A stretch of 64,000 bases of DNA. It comes from Lentzea aerocolonigenes. Its GTDB lineage: Bacteria; Actinomycetota; Actinomycetes; Mycobacteriales; Pseudonocardiaceae. Positions 15,784-23,580 of this stretch are shown one piece after another (position 1 is the stretch's first letter; each line of letters opens with the position of its first letter). The notes under the pieces were generated by a model, which worked only from the letters and a program-made list of their open reading frames with translations, was not told the origin of the DNA and did not search any database. Location of the stretch: positions 1-64,000 of the forward strand of contig NZ_JYJG01000086.1 of the NCBI RefSeq assembly GCF_000955955.1, written 5' to 3'. Made by a program: the position numbers and the translations under genes.

Positions 15784-16196
15784 TCGACCGGCAGGCCCCA
15801 CGGGCGCCGGTCCAGTTCCACCCAGCCGCCACCCTGGGCCAACGCAGCGCGCACACCCGCCACGTGGTCCGCGAACGACGCGAGGTCGCCGTGCAGCAGT
15901 TCGGCACGTTCGACGTCCAACGGGTGCGTGTCGTCGTGCCACAGGTCGACCGGGAACGAAGCCACGAACGGCATGGACTGCAAGAGCTGCAACAGAGCCA
16001 CCGACGGCTGAGCAGACTCGGCGAGATAGGAGAGGCGGATGTCCTCGCACGCCGCCAGCAGGTCGCGGACCTGGCGGATGGCGTCGGCTGGGGTGCCGTC
16101 CCACGACGGGTCCGGGTAGACGCGGTCGCTCAGCTCCAGCCACAGCCGCCACCCGGCGGCCAGTTCGGCGTCATCTGCAGGAAACCACGTGCCCAT
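15780..16196 (-). CDS. Conserved hypothetical protein
   Basis: 138 residues from ATG 16196 (MGTWFPADDAELAAGWRLW); the longer frame to 16262 adds an unsupported N-terminus. Soluble, acidic and Trp-rich, with helical heptad-like stretches (DAIRQVRDLLAACEDIRLSYL). No recognisable domain. It is convergent with the TIR-receiver gene and ends in the same CTAG. Confidence 0.6.
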   Translation of the reverse strand: MGTWFPADDAELAAGWRLWLELSDRVYPDPSWDGTPADAIRQVRDLLAACEDIRLSYLAESAQPSVALLQLLQSMPFVASFPVDLWHDDTHPLDVERAELLHGDLASFADHVAGVRAALAQGGGWVELDRRPWGLPVD

Positions 16197-16270
16197 GACA
16201 TCCACTGTGCCCGTGGCACCGAGCGGGAGTCTCGTGACGATGACGCACGCCACGGCAACCATCGGGTGAT

Positions 16271-16657
16271 GTGCGCGTCTTGAAGCGCATGACGCAGATG
16301 TGGCAAGGGCGAACCGTGCTGCTGAGTCTCGTGGTGGGGCTCGCGACTGGCGTGCTGCTGACCGTGCTGGCCGTGCCGGCGCTCAAGTACGAGATCGCCG
16401 ACCACGCCAACCTCGCCACCCGCATCCTGGCCTACGGCTTCCTGCTGGTGCCGATCGCCGTGTTCACGGTCCTCAAGAGCCCGTTCCCGGTCACGCACAC
16501 GACCGGGCTGGTGGCCGGGGCGACCGCGGTGCTCGCGACGACGGCGCAGACCTACACCGGCACGCCCCTGCCGTACATGTGGCTCGCGGCGGCGACCCTG
16601 TTCGGGTGCGCCGCCGCGAGGATCATGAAGAACGAACGGGTTACCGCTACGCCTTGA
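16271..16657 (+). CDS. Small integral membrane protein
   Basis: 128 residues from GTG 16271 (ATG 16289 is an alternative). Four hydrophobic segments: about residues 16-36, 49-68, 74-92 and 102-118. A few polar loops lie between them and no signature motif was seen. Its end overlaps the convergent symporter gene by 11 bp. Function unknown. Confidence 0.6.
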   Translation: MRVLKRMTQMWQGRTVLLSLVVGLATGVLLTVLAVPALKYEIADHANLATRILAYGFLLVPIAVFTVLKSPFPVTHTTGLVAGATAVLATTAQTYTGTPLPYMWLAAATLFGCAAARIMKNERVTATP

Positions 16658-18161
16658 CCTTCTCCGGCTCGTCGGAGACGTCGTCCGAGTTGAGCGAGTC
16701 GAGCAGGATGTCGCGCTCGGTCGACGGCTCCTTCTTCAGGAAGCCGATCGCCAGGTAGAGCACCAGCGACAGCAGCAGCGGCCACGACACGAGCACGCCC
16801 TTGGTGACCCAGGCGGCCTTGTTCATCTGCTCGATGTACAGGAACGCCCACATGCCGAGGCCACCGACGACGGAGGCGATCGCCGCGGTGGAGCCGACCT
16901 TGCGGAACCACGGCAGCAGGCCGAGCATCAACGGGATCGCGATCGGGCCCATCGTGGCGGCGACCAGGTCGACCACGACCTTGAGCACGAAGCCCTGACC
17001 GCCGGACGCGATCGCGATGATCATGCTGACGCCGATGAAGGTGAACGTCGTGACGCGGGCCAGCAGCAGCTGGTTGTCCGCCGAGAACGCCTTCACCTTC
17101 TTCCAGATGTGCGGCAGCATGTCGCGGTTGATCACGGCGGCGATGACGTTCGCGTCGGACGACACCATGGCCATGGTGTGCGAGAAGAAGCCGGCCAGGA
17201 CCAGGCCGATCATGCCCGCGGGCAGCATCTGCTTGCCCATCTCGATGTACGCGTTCTCCGCCTGCGCTCCCTCGAGGCCCGGCACGATCAGCGGCGCCGC
17301 CCACATCGGGAAGAACAGCACGAGCGGCCACACCAGCCAGAGCGCGGACGACAGCAGTGCGGACCGCTTGGCCGCGAAGCCGGACGGCGCGGCCATGTAG
17401 CGCTGCGCCAGGTTCCACATGCCGCCGTTGTACTCGAGCGTCTTGATCAGGAACAGCGCCATGAGGAACGTCGACGTGTACGGGCCGGCCAGCGGGTCGC
17501 TGTGGCTGTCCGGGAGCTTGTCCCAGATCGTCGCGGGGAAGTCCCAGCCGAGGCGGCCGGCGACGGCGAAGAACATCGCGAAGCCCGCGGCCGCCTGGAT
17601 GACGAACTGGCCGAAGTCGGTGAGCGCGTCGGCCCAGAGGCCGCCGAGCACGGAGTAGACCATCGTGACCAGGCCGATGATGATGATGCCCCAGGTGATC
17701 GGGACACCCGCGAACCCGCGGAGCAGGATCGAGACGGCCGCCCACTTGGCGGCGATGTCGACGACCTTGAGCAGAGCACCCGCGTAGGCCATGACCTGCT
17801 GGGTCGGCAGGTTGTAGCGCTTGGCCAGGTACTCGAGCGGCGACTTGACGTCGTGCTTCGCCCGCAACCGGTTCCAGCGCGGCGCGAACAGGAACGCACC
17901 GATGCCGACGCCGATGCCGATCGTCAGCGACCACCACACGTAGACCGTGAGGCCGAGCCGGTACGCCTCAGACGCGAACGCGACGAACATGACCGCGCTG
18001 TAGCCCGACATGTGGTGCGAGATGCCGGACAACCACCACGGCATCTTGCCGCCTGCGGTGAAGAAGTCGGCGATGTTCAGGACGCGCCTACGTGACCAGA
18101 GTCCGATCGCGACCATCACGAAGAAGTAGCCGACGACCACGACCCAATCGAGGGTGCCCAT
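16647..18161 (-). CDS. Sodium:solute symporter (SSF family)
   Basis: 504 residues, about 13 membrane helices. Start ATG 18161 is fixed by AAGGAGG upstream. SSF features: GWxS-like early helices (DFFTAGGKMPWWLSGISHHMSGYSAVMFV) and the conserved TDFGQFVIQ, GFFSHTMAMVSSDANVIAAVINRD stretches. Na+-coupled uptake of a small organic solute is expected; the substrate (sugar, amino acid or carboxylate) cannot be fixed from sequence. The tail has an acidic C-terminus. A LuxR-type regulator starts divergently 242 bp away and is the likely controller. Confidence 0.88.
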   Translation of the reverse strand: MGTLDWVVVVGYFFVMVAIGLWSRRRVLNIADFFTAGGKMPWWLSGISHHMSGYSAVMFVAFASEAYRLGLTVYVWWSLTIGIGVGIGAFLFAPRWNRLRAKHDVKSPLEYLAKRYNLPTQQVMAYAGALLKVVDIAAKWAAVSILLRGFAGVPITWGIIIIGLVTMVYSVLGGLWADALTDFGQFVIQAAAGFAMFFAVAGRLGWDFPATIWDKLPDSHSDPLAGPYTSTFLMALFLIKTLEYNGGMWNLAQRYMAAPSGFAAKRSALLSSALWLVWPLVLFFPMWAAPLIVPGLEGAQAENAYIEMGKQMLPAGMIGLVLAGFFSHTMAMVSSDANVIAAVINRDMLPHIWKKVKAFSADNQLLLARVTTFTFIGVSMIIAIASGGQGFVLKVVVDLVAATMGPIAIPLMLGLLPWFRKVGSTAAIASVVGGLGMWAFLYIEQMNKAAWVTKGVLVSWPLLLSLVLYLAIGFLKKEPSTERDILLDSLNSDDVSDEPEKVKA

Positions 18162-18179
18162 GTGACCTCCTTGCGTGCA

Positions 18180-18300
18180 CACACGTGTGCCCGCGAGAGC
18201 ACCAGGCCTCATGGCGGCGGAACCTGGCACATCCGCACGGGATATGTGACGTAGGTCTTACGAGACTGTTGCCCCGTGACGGAAGACCTTCAGCGGTCTT
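18180..18300. promoter_or_regulatory. Divergent symporter/regulator control region with palindromes
   Basis: Two symmetric sites are visible: CACACGTGTG at 18180-18189, just upstream of the symporter ribosome-binding site, and AAGACC-N6-GGTCTT at 18283-18300. Either could be an operator for the adjacent LuxR-type regulator. No promoter elements were assigned. Confidence 0.4.
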
Positions 18301-18403
18301 GAATCACATTCGTGACCCTTGTTCATCCACGTGAACCTGCTATTCCGCGTCACACGTCCAGGGGAACCACGTCTCACCTCCAGAAGCACGAACGGAGGTG
18401 TTG

Positions 18404-19042
18404 ATGCTCCCGCCCAGCCGGCCTGCCCCCGGCGTCGCGCTGATCGACCCCGTGCCGCTGTACCGCGAAGGCCTTTCCGCACTGGTCAAGCGGACCCCCG
18501 GTCTGCGCTGGCTCGGCTCGACGGGCGACCTGCACGCCGCTGTTCGCCTGCACGAACGCCTGCGGCCCGACGTGCTGCTCGTCGACTCCGTGCTCGACCC
18601 GGTCGGCCACCTGGCCCGGCTGCTGGTCGAACGCGACCCGCGCCTGCTGGTCATCGGCCTGGTTCGCGACGCCCACTCGCACGCGAACTACGTGACGAGC
18701 GCGTTAGAGGCAGGAGTCCGCGGCGTCGTGCCACGGTCCGCCCAGCCCGAGCAGATCGTCCGGGTCATCGCCGAAACGTGCCGGTCACGCGGCTATGTGC
18801 ATCCCGACCTGCGCCCGCGCGAACGGCCGACGCTCAGCCGGCGCGAGTACGAGGTGCTCACGCTCATCGCGGACGGCCTGGAGAACCAGCAGGTCGCCGA
18901 CGAGCTCATCGTGTCCGTGGAAACCGTGCGCACCCACGTGAAGGGCATCCTCCGCAAGCTGAGCGCGCGCGACCGGACGCACGCGGTCTCGCTCGCCTAC
19001 CGGTCAGGCCTGCTGATCGGCCGACCAGCCGTGCTCGAGTAA
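18404..19042 (+). CDS. LuxR/NarL-type response regulator
   Basis: 212 residues from ATG 18404, with GGAGG five bases upstream. The N-terminal half is receiver-like (ALIDPVPLYREGLSALV; VLLVDSVLD carries an aspartate at the phosphorylation position). The C-terminal LuxR helix-turn-helix is intact: LSRREYEVLTLIADGLENQQVADEL and VSVETVRTHVKGILRKLSARDR. The first acidic pocket is reduced to a single Asp (LIDP), so phosphorylation is uncertain. No sensor kinase is adjacent. Divergent from the SSF symporter. The last 39 bp overlap the convergent tetR. Confidence 0.85.
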   Translation: MLPPSRPAPGVALIDPVPLYREGLSALVKRTPGLRWLGSTGDLHAAVRLHERLRPDVLLVDSVLDPVGHLARLLVERDPRLLVIGLVRDAHSHANYVTSALEAGVRGVVPRSAQPEQIVRVIAETCRSRGYVHPDLRPRERPTLSRREYEVLTLIADGLENQQVADELIVSVETVRTHVKGILRKLSARDRTHAVSLAYRSGLLIGRPAVLE

Positions 19043-19579
19043 CCCGAACAACGCCTCAGCGGCCTGCTCCCGGTCCTGGCGCCCGAAGATCACGTCACGG
19101 GACTCGAGCGCGAACCGGGCCAGCCCCGCGCACCTGACGTCGTCCGGCGGCGCACCGATCTCCTCGGCGATGGCGCGGGCCAGCGCCGTCTCGTGCCGGA
19201 TCCACATCGTGCGCTGATACGCGCGCAACGACGGCGTGCTCTCGACGAGCTCGATGAACGGCTGGAACAGCGGGTGGTCGGCGTGCCCTGCCGCCATGCC
19301 CGCGAAGTGCTCCTTCAACGCCTGCGGGATCGATCGGCCCTGCCGGTTCCGCACCGCGTCCACCAGCGCGGACTCCATCTCCTCGTCCTCGTCGAAGAGC
19401 AGCGCCTCCTTGCTGGGGAAGTGCTTGAACAGCGTCGTCACCGACACGTCCGCACGATCGGCGATCTCCTTCACGCCCACGTCGTCGAACCCGCGCGCCA
19501 TGAACAGCTCCAGCGCCGCGTCGGCGATCGACTGGCGGGTCTGCAGCTTCTTGCGCTCACGGCGGCCGAGTTCGGTCAC
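19004..19579 (-). CDS. TetR-family transcriptional regulator
   Basis: 191 residues from GTG 19579 (MTELGRRERKKLQTRQSIADAA). The helix-turn-helix FDDVGVKEIADRADVSVTTLFKHFPSKEALLF is canonical. The remainder is an all-helical ligand-binding domain. It is divergent from the TetX-like monooxygenase and most likely represses it. An AAAAGT-N11-ACTTTT inverted repeat lies in the 83-bp gap. The 3' end overlaps the luxR-type gene by 39 bp, tail to tail. Confidence 0.86.
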   Translation of the reverse strand: MTELGRRERKKLQTRQSIADAALELFMARGFDDVGVKEIADRADVSVTTLFKHFPSKEALLFDEDEEMESALVDAVRNRQGRSIPQALKEHFAGMAAGHADHPLFQPFIELVESTPSLRAYQRTMWIRHETALARAIAEEIGAPPDDVRCAGLARFALESRDVIFGRQDREQAAEALFGLLEHGWSADQQA

Positions 19580-19613
19580 GACCAGGATCCTACCGTGCGA
19601 GTTGAGCCACTTC

Positions 19614-19636
19614 AAAAGTGTAGTCATTGTACTTTT
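19614..19636. promoter_or_regulatory. Inverted repeat AAAAGT-N11-ACTTTT between tetR and the monooxygenase
   Basis: Six-base arms at 19614-19619 and 19631-19636 in the divergent gap. The 23-bp span and AT-rich centre suit a TetR operator overlapping both promoters. Confidence 0.45.
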
Positions 19637-19662
19637 TTAGTCGATACGGTTTCATCGAAGAC

Positions 19663-20697
19663 ATGACCACACCACGCATCGCCATCGCAGGGGCCGGCCT
19701 CGGCGGCCTCACCTGCGCCCGCGTTCTCCAGCTGCACGGCTTCGACAACGTCACCGTCTTCGAGCGGGAGAGCTCTCCGGAGGCCCGCCAGCAGGGCGGA
19801 ACGATCGACCTGCACGCGGACAGCGGCCAGGAGGCCATCCGCGCCGCCGGCCTGTTCGACGAGTGGCGCGCGCTCGCCCGGTTCGAGGGCCAGGAGCAGC
19901 GCAAGCTCGACCACGCCACGGCGGCGTTGATCGAGCACGAACCGCCGGTGGGCGACTTCCGACCGGAGATCGACCGCGGCCAGCTCCGTCAGCTCCTGCT
20001 CGACTCGCTCGCGCCCGGAACCGTCAGCTGGGGCCTCGGCATCGACACGGCGAAACCGGGCGAGATCACGTTCCTCGACGGCTCGACCGCCGAGTTCGAC
20101 CTGGTCATCGGCGCGGACGGCGCCTGGTCACGGGTGCGCCCCGCCCTCTCGCCCGCTCTGCCGCAGTACACCGGGGTGATGTTCATCGAGACCCGGCACG
20201 ACAACGACCCGGAGCTGCTCGACCTGACCGGCGGCGGCACGATGGTCGCCGACGATCCGGGCCTGATGCTCTGGGCTCAGCGCAACAGCGGCAATCACAT
20301 CCGCGCGTACGCGTGCATGCGCGCGCGTGAGGATTGGAGGCCCTCCAACGCCGAGCTGCTGGAGCTGTACGCGGACTGGCACCCGTCGTTGCGGAGGTTC
20401 CTCGCCGGCGAACTGATCCACCGGCCGCTGTACGCACTGCCTGCGCCTCACACGTGGGAGCACACGCCGGGCGTGACGCTGCTGGGCGATGCGGCCCACC
20501 TGATGCCGCCGCTGGGCGTCGGTGCGAACCTCGCGATGGAGGACGCGGCCGATCTCGCGCTCGCGATCGCGAAGGACGGTGTCCGAGACGGGGTGCGGGC
20601 CTACGAATCTGTCATGTTGCCGCGCGCGATCGACGCGCAGGAGCGCACGAACGCGGGACTTCTGGACATGGTCCCGGCCCGTCCGATACACGTCTGA
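19663..20697 (+). CDS. FAD-dependent monooxygenase (TetX-like)
   Basis: 344 residues from ATG 19663. The N-terminal Rossmann motif GAGLGGLTCARVLQ binds FAD. FERE follows for the ribose, and the second FAD motif GDAAHLMPPLGVGANLAMEDA lies near residue 275. The pattern is that of class A aromatic-hydroxylase-like enzymes that include TetX. It could hydroxylate an aromatic or polyketide compound with NADPH and O2, in detoxification or catabolism; the substrate is unknown. The divergent tetR suggests induction by the substrate. Confidence 0.86.
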   Translation: MTTPRIAIAGAGLGGLTCARVLQLHGFDNVTVFERESSPEARQQGGTIDLHADSGQEAIRAAGLFDEWRALARFEGQEQRKLDHATAALIEHEPPVGDFRPEIDRGQLRQLLLDSLAPGTVSWGLGIDTAKPGEITFLDGSTAEFDLVIGADGAWSRVRPALSPALPQYTGVMFIETRHDNDPELLDLTGGGTMVADDPGLMLWAQRNSGNHIRAYACMRAREDWRPSNAELLELYADWHPSLRRFLAGELIHRPLYALPAPHTWEHTPGVTLLGDAAHLMPPLGVGANLAMEDAADLALAIAKDGVRDGVRAYESVMLPRAIDAQERTNAGLLDMVPARPIHV

Positions 20698-20772
20698 CCC
20701 GTACTCATGCCTGATTCAGGCGTGTCGGCGCAGTGTCTGGTTCGCCACCAGTGGGTGGTCGCTCTTGCCGGG

Positions 20773-20788
20773 GTTACTGTCGAGTAAT
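20773..20788. promoter_or_regulatory. YTAC-N6-GTAR site B1 upstream of fadE5
   Basis: GTTACTGTCGAGTAAT: the arms TTACT/AGTAA are intact, centre GTCG. It lies 61 bp upstream of the fadE5 ATG and matches the palindrome before etfD. Confidence 0.65.
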
Positions 20789-20797
20789 ACTCTGTTG

Positions 20798-20811
20798 TTA
20801 CCGGTCAGTAG
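20798..20811. promoter_or_regulatory. YTAC-N6-GTAR site B2 upstream of fadE5
   Basis: TTACCGGTCAGTAG: the outer TTAC/GTAG is kept, inner bases are degenerate. It begins 24 bp after site B1 and is a weaker second copy. Confidence 0.5.
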
Positions 20812-20848
20812 GCGACCCCGCCGCGACCCTGAGGAGTGAGCTGACGAG

Positions 20849-22681
20849 ATGGGCCACTACAAGAGCAACGTCCGGGATCTCGAATTCAACCTGTTCGAGG
20901 TCTTCAACGTGCAGGACCACCTCGGCAAGGGGCCGTTCGAGCAGTCCGACGAGGACACCGCGCGCGGCGTTCTGTCCGAGATGAAGACCCTGGCGGAGGG
21001 TCCCCTCGCGGACTCGTTCGCCGACGCCGACCGGAACCCGCCGAAGTACGACCCGGCCACGTTCTCCGCGACCCTGCCGGAGTCGCTGAAGAAGTCGTAC
21101 CAGGCGATCTGGGACGGCGAGTGGTACCGCATGTTCCTGCCAGAGGCGCTGGGCGGCTTCGGCACGCCGCCGTCGGTCGCGTGGGCCGCGTCCGAGATGA
21201 TCCTCGGCGCCAACCCGCCGATCTACATGTACCTGGCGGGCCCGAGCTTCGCGACTGTCGTCTACAACAACGGCACCGAGCGCGACCAGCACTGGGCTCA
21301 GCTGATGATCGACCGCGGCTGGGGCGCCACGATGGTGCTGACCGAGCCGGACGCCGGTTCGGACGTCGGCGCCGGTCGCACCAAGGCGATCAAGCAGGAC
21401 GACGGCTCCTGGCACATCGAGGGCGTGAAGCGCTTCATCACGTCCGGTGACCAGGACCTGACCGAGAACATCATGCACATGGTGCTGGCCCGTCCCGAGG
21501 GCGAAGGCATCGAGGCCAAGGCGGGCACCAAGGGCCTGTCGCTGTTCCTCGTGCCGAAGTTCCACTTCGACCCGCAGACCGGTGAGCTGGGCGAGCGCAA
21601 CGGCGCCTTCGTGACCAACGTCGAGCACAAGATGGGCATCAAGGCGTCCACCACGTGCGAGCTGACGTTCGGCCAGCACGGCGTTCCCGCCAAGGGCTGG
21701 CTGCTCGGCGAGGTGCACGACGGCATCGCGCAGATGTTCGACGTCATCGAGTACGCCCGCATGATGGTCGGCACCAAGGCCATCGCGACGCTGTCGACCG
21801 GCTACCTGAACGCGCTGTCCTACGCCAAGGAGCGCGTCCAGTCCGCCGACCTGACGCGGATGACGGACAAGACCGCCCCGCGCGTCACCATCACCAACCA
21901 CCCGGACGTCCGCCGCAGCCTGATGCTGCAGAAGGCGTACGCCGAGGGCCTGCGCGCCGTGTACCTGTACACCGCGACGTTCCAGGACAAGGTGATGCTC
22001 GGCGGCGACGACGCCAAGCTCGCGGCCGCGGTCAACGACCTGCTGCTGCCGATCGTCAAGGGTGTCGGCTCGGAGCGCGCGTACGAGCAGCTGGCGCAGT
22101 CGCTGCAGACCCTGGGCGGCTCGGGCTTCCTGCAGGAGTACCCGATCGAGCAGTACATCCGCGACTCGAAGATCGACTCGCTGTACGAGGGCACCACGGC
22201 CATCCAGTCGCTGGACTTCTTCTTCCGGAAGATCATCCGTGACAAGGGCCAGGCGCTCGCGTTCATCAACGGCGAGATCCAGTCCTTCCTCGACAACGAG
22301 GGCGGCAACGGTCGTCTGAAGGAGGAGCGCGCGCTGCTCAAGCAGGGTCTCGAGGACCTGCAGGGCATGCTCGGCTCGCTGGTCGGCTTCCTGACCACCT
22401 CGCAGGAGGACGTCCGCAACCTCTACAAGGTCGGACAGAACTCGGTCCGCCTGCTGATGACCGCGGGTGACGTGCTCGTCGGCTGGCTGCTGCTGCGCCA
22501 GGCCGAGGTCGCGCTGCAGAAGCTCGACGGCGCCTCCGCCAAGGACAAGTCCTTCTACGAGGGCAAGATCGCCGTGGCGTCGTTCTTCGCGAAGAACGTG
22601 CTGCCGGAGCTCACCGCCCGCCGCAAGATCGCGGAGTCCACGGACAACGCGCTGATGGACATCGACGAGAGCGCCTTCTAG
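20849..22681 (+). CDS. fadE5: Acyl-CoA dehydrogenase, FadE5-like
   Basis: 610 residues from ATG 20849, with GAGGAGTGAG-type ribosome-binding sequence upstream. The length and opening ([22 protein letters not shown]) match the large mycobacterial FadE5 subfamily (Rv0244c), which has an extra C-terminal domain compared with ~390-residue dehydrogenases. FAD/substrate segments include [12 protein letters not shown], and the catalytic-loop region [13 protein letters not shown] has Glu447. It oxidises acyl-CoA to enoyl-CoA with ETF as electron acceptor. Two palindromes upstream (sites B1/B2) tie it to etfD and the fadA2/fabG4 cluster. Monocistronic, with its own terminator. Confidence 0.92.
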   Translation: MGHYKSNVRDLEFNLFEVFNVQDHLGKGPFEQSDEDTARGVLSEMKTLAEGPLADSFADADRNPPKYDPATFSATLPESLKKSYQAIWDGEWYRMFLPEALGGFGTPPSVAWAASEMILGANPPIYMYLAGPSFATVVYNNGTERDQHWAQLMIDRGWGATMVLTEPDAGSDVGAGRTKAIKQDDGSWHIEGVKRFITSGDQDLTENIMHMVLARPEGEGIEAKAGTKGLSLFLVPKFHFDPQTGELGERNGAFVTNVEHKMGIKASTTCELTFGQHGVPAKGWLLGEVHDGIAQMFDVIEYARMMVGTKAIATLSTGYLNALSYAKERVQSADLTRMTDKTAPRVTITNHPDVRRSLMLQKAYAEGLRAVYLYTATFQDKVMLGGDDAKLAAAVNDLLLPIVKGVGSERAYEQLAQSLQTLGGSGFLQEYPIEQYIRDSKIDSLYEGTTAIQSLDFFFRKIIRDKGQALAFINGEIQSFLDNEGGNGRLKEERALLKQGLEDLQGMLGSLVGFLTTSQEDVRNLYKVGQNSVRLLMTAGDVLVGWLLLRQAEVALQKLDGASAKDKSFYEGKIAVASFFAKNVLPELTARRKIAESTDNALMDIDESAF

Positions 22682-22698
22682 ACCGCCTCGTCAGAACG

Positions 22699-22736
22699 AC
22701 GGGTCCCGCACCTCCTGCCCGAGGTGCGGGACCCGT
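22699..22736 (+). terminator. Rho-independent terminator of fadE5
   Basis: A 16-bp perfect stem starting ACGGGTCCCGCACCTC, 6-base loop, then TTT. It begins 18 bp after the stop and faces the convergent DUF1206 gene. Confidence 0.92.
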
Positions 22737-22745
22737 TTTCTGTTG

Positions 22746-23534
22746 TCAGCCCTTGAGTGCGCGTGCGGCGACGAAGCAGTAGACGCCGAACGCGGCGATG
22801 CCGATCGCGACCGCGCTGAGCAGGAACATGCCATAAGGCTGTGCTGCCAGCGTTTTCAGCGCCTTGTCCATGCCGCCGGACTGCTCGGGGTCCGCGGTGA
22901 TGGCGGCGAGTCCGATGAGGACACCGATCACGCCGTACGCGACTCCCTTGCCGATCCAGCCGATTCGGCCGACGGGTTCGATCCACGACGGCGCACGGCT
23001 CATGTCGAGGTCCTTCTCGAAGGACTTCTTGATGCCCTTGTAGATGATCACGCCCGCGGTGATGATCACGCCGATGGCGATCGCGCCGACGATGAGCTGG
23101 CCACCAGGCAGCCCGAGGACCTGCGCCGTGAGTTCTTGCTGCTTCTCGGTCTGGTCGCCCGCGCTGCCGCTCGTCGCGTACTTGAAGGCACCGAGCGCGA
23201 TACCGGTCGCGGTGATCGCACGGGCCGCGGAGCCGATGCGCTTGGAGATGCGCTTGCGCTTCTTCGGCACGTACGTGTAGCCGACGAAGGCGAGAAGCGC
23301 CTGCCACAGCGCGAAGAACAGGAGCCCGATCCCGAGCGTCCACAACAGCCAGGCGCCGGCTTGCGCGATGTCGCTGACCGCGCCTTTCGAGTCGGCCTGT
23401 TCGGAGTCGCCGAACGCTACCTGGATCGCGAGCCACGCCACCAGGACGTGCACGACCCCGTACAGCACCATTCCCGCGCGCCCCAGCGTCTGGACGACAG
23501 GGTGTCTTCGCGCCTCATTCGCAACAGTGGCCAC
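22746..23534 (-). CDS. DUF1206 integral membrane protein
   Basis: 262 residues from ATG 23534. The chain holds three repeats of a two-helix unit (GRAGMVLYGVVHVLVAWLAIQ; SAARAITATGIALGAFKY; GRIGWIGKGVAYGVIGVLIG), the hallmark of DUF1206, giving about six membrane segments. Each repeat has a conserved G-R-x-G-Y/K-like entry. Function unknown. Monocistronic, convergent with fadE5 and upstream of the vanW-like gene on the same strand. Confidence 0.85.
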   Translation of the reverse strand: MATVANEARRHPVVQTLGRAGMVLYGVVHVLVAWLAIQVAFGDSEQADSKGAVSDIAQAGAWLLWTLGIGLLFFALWQALLAFVGYTYVPKKRKRISKRIGSAARAITATGIALGAFKYATSGSAGDQTEKQQELTAQVLGLPGGQLIVGAIAIGVIITAGVIIYKGIKKSFEKDLDMSRAPSWIEPVGRIGWIGKGVAYGVIGVLIGLAAITADPEQSGGMDKALKTLAAQPYGMFLLSAVAIGIAAFGVYCFVAARALKG

Positions 23535-23580
23535 GAACGGGTGAATACCCGCGCGTGGCCACTGTGAACCGAGGTTTGTC

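Noticed and set aside
14272-16152. A 626-residue open frame on the minus strand across the roadblock and TIR genes
   Set aside because: Antisense shadow; the plus-strand genes have ribosome-binding sites and recognisable domains.
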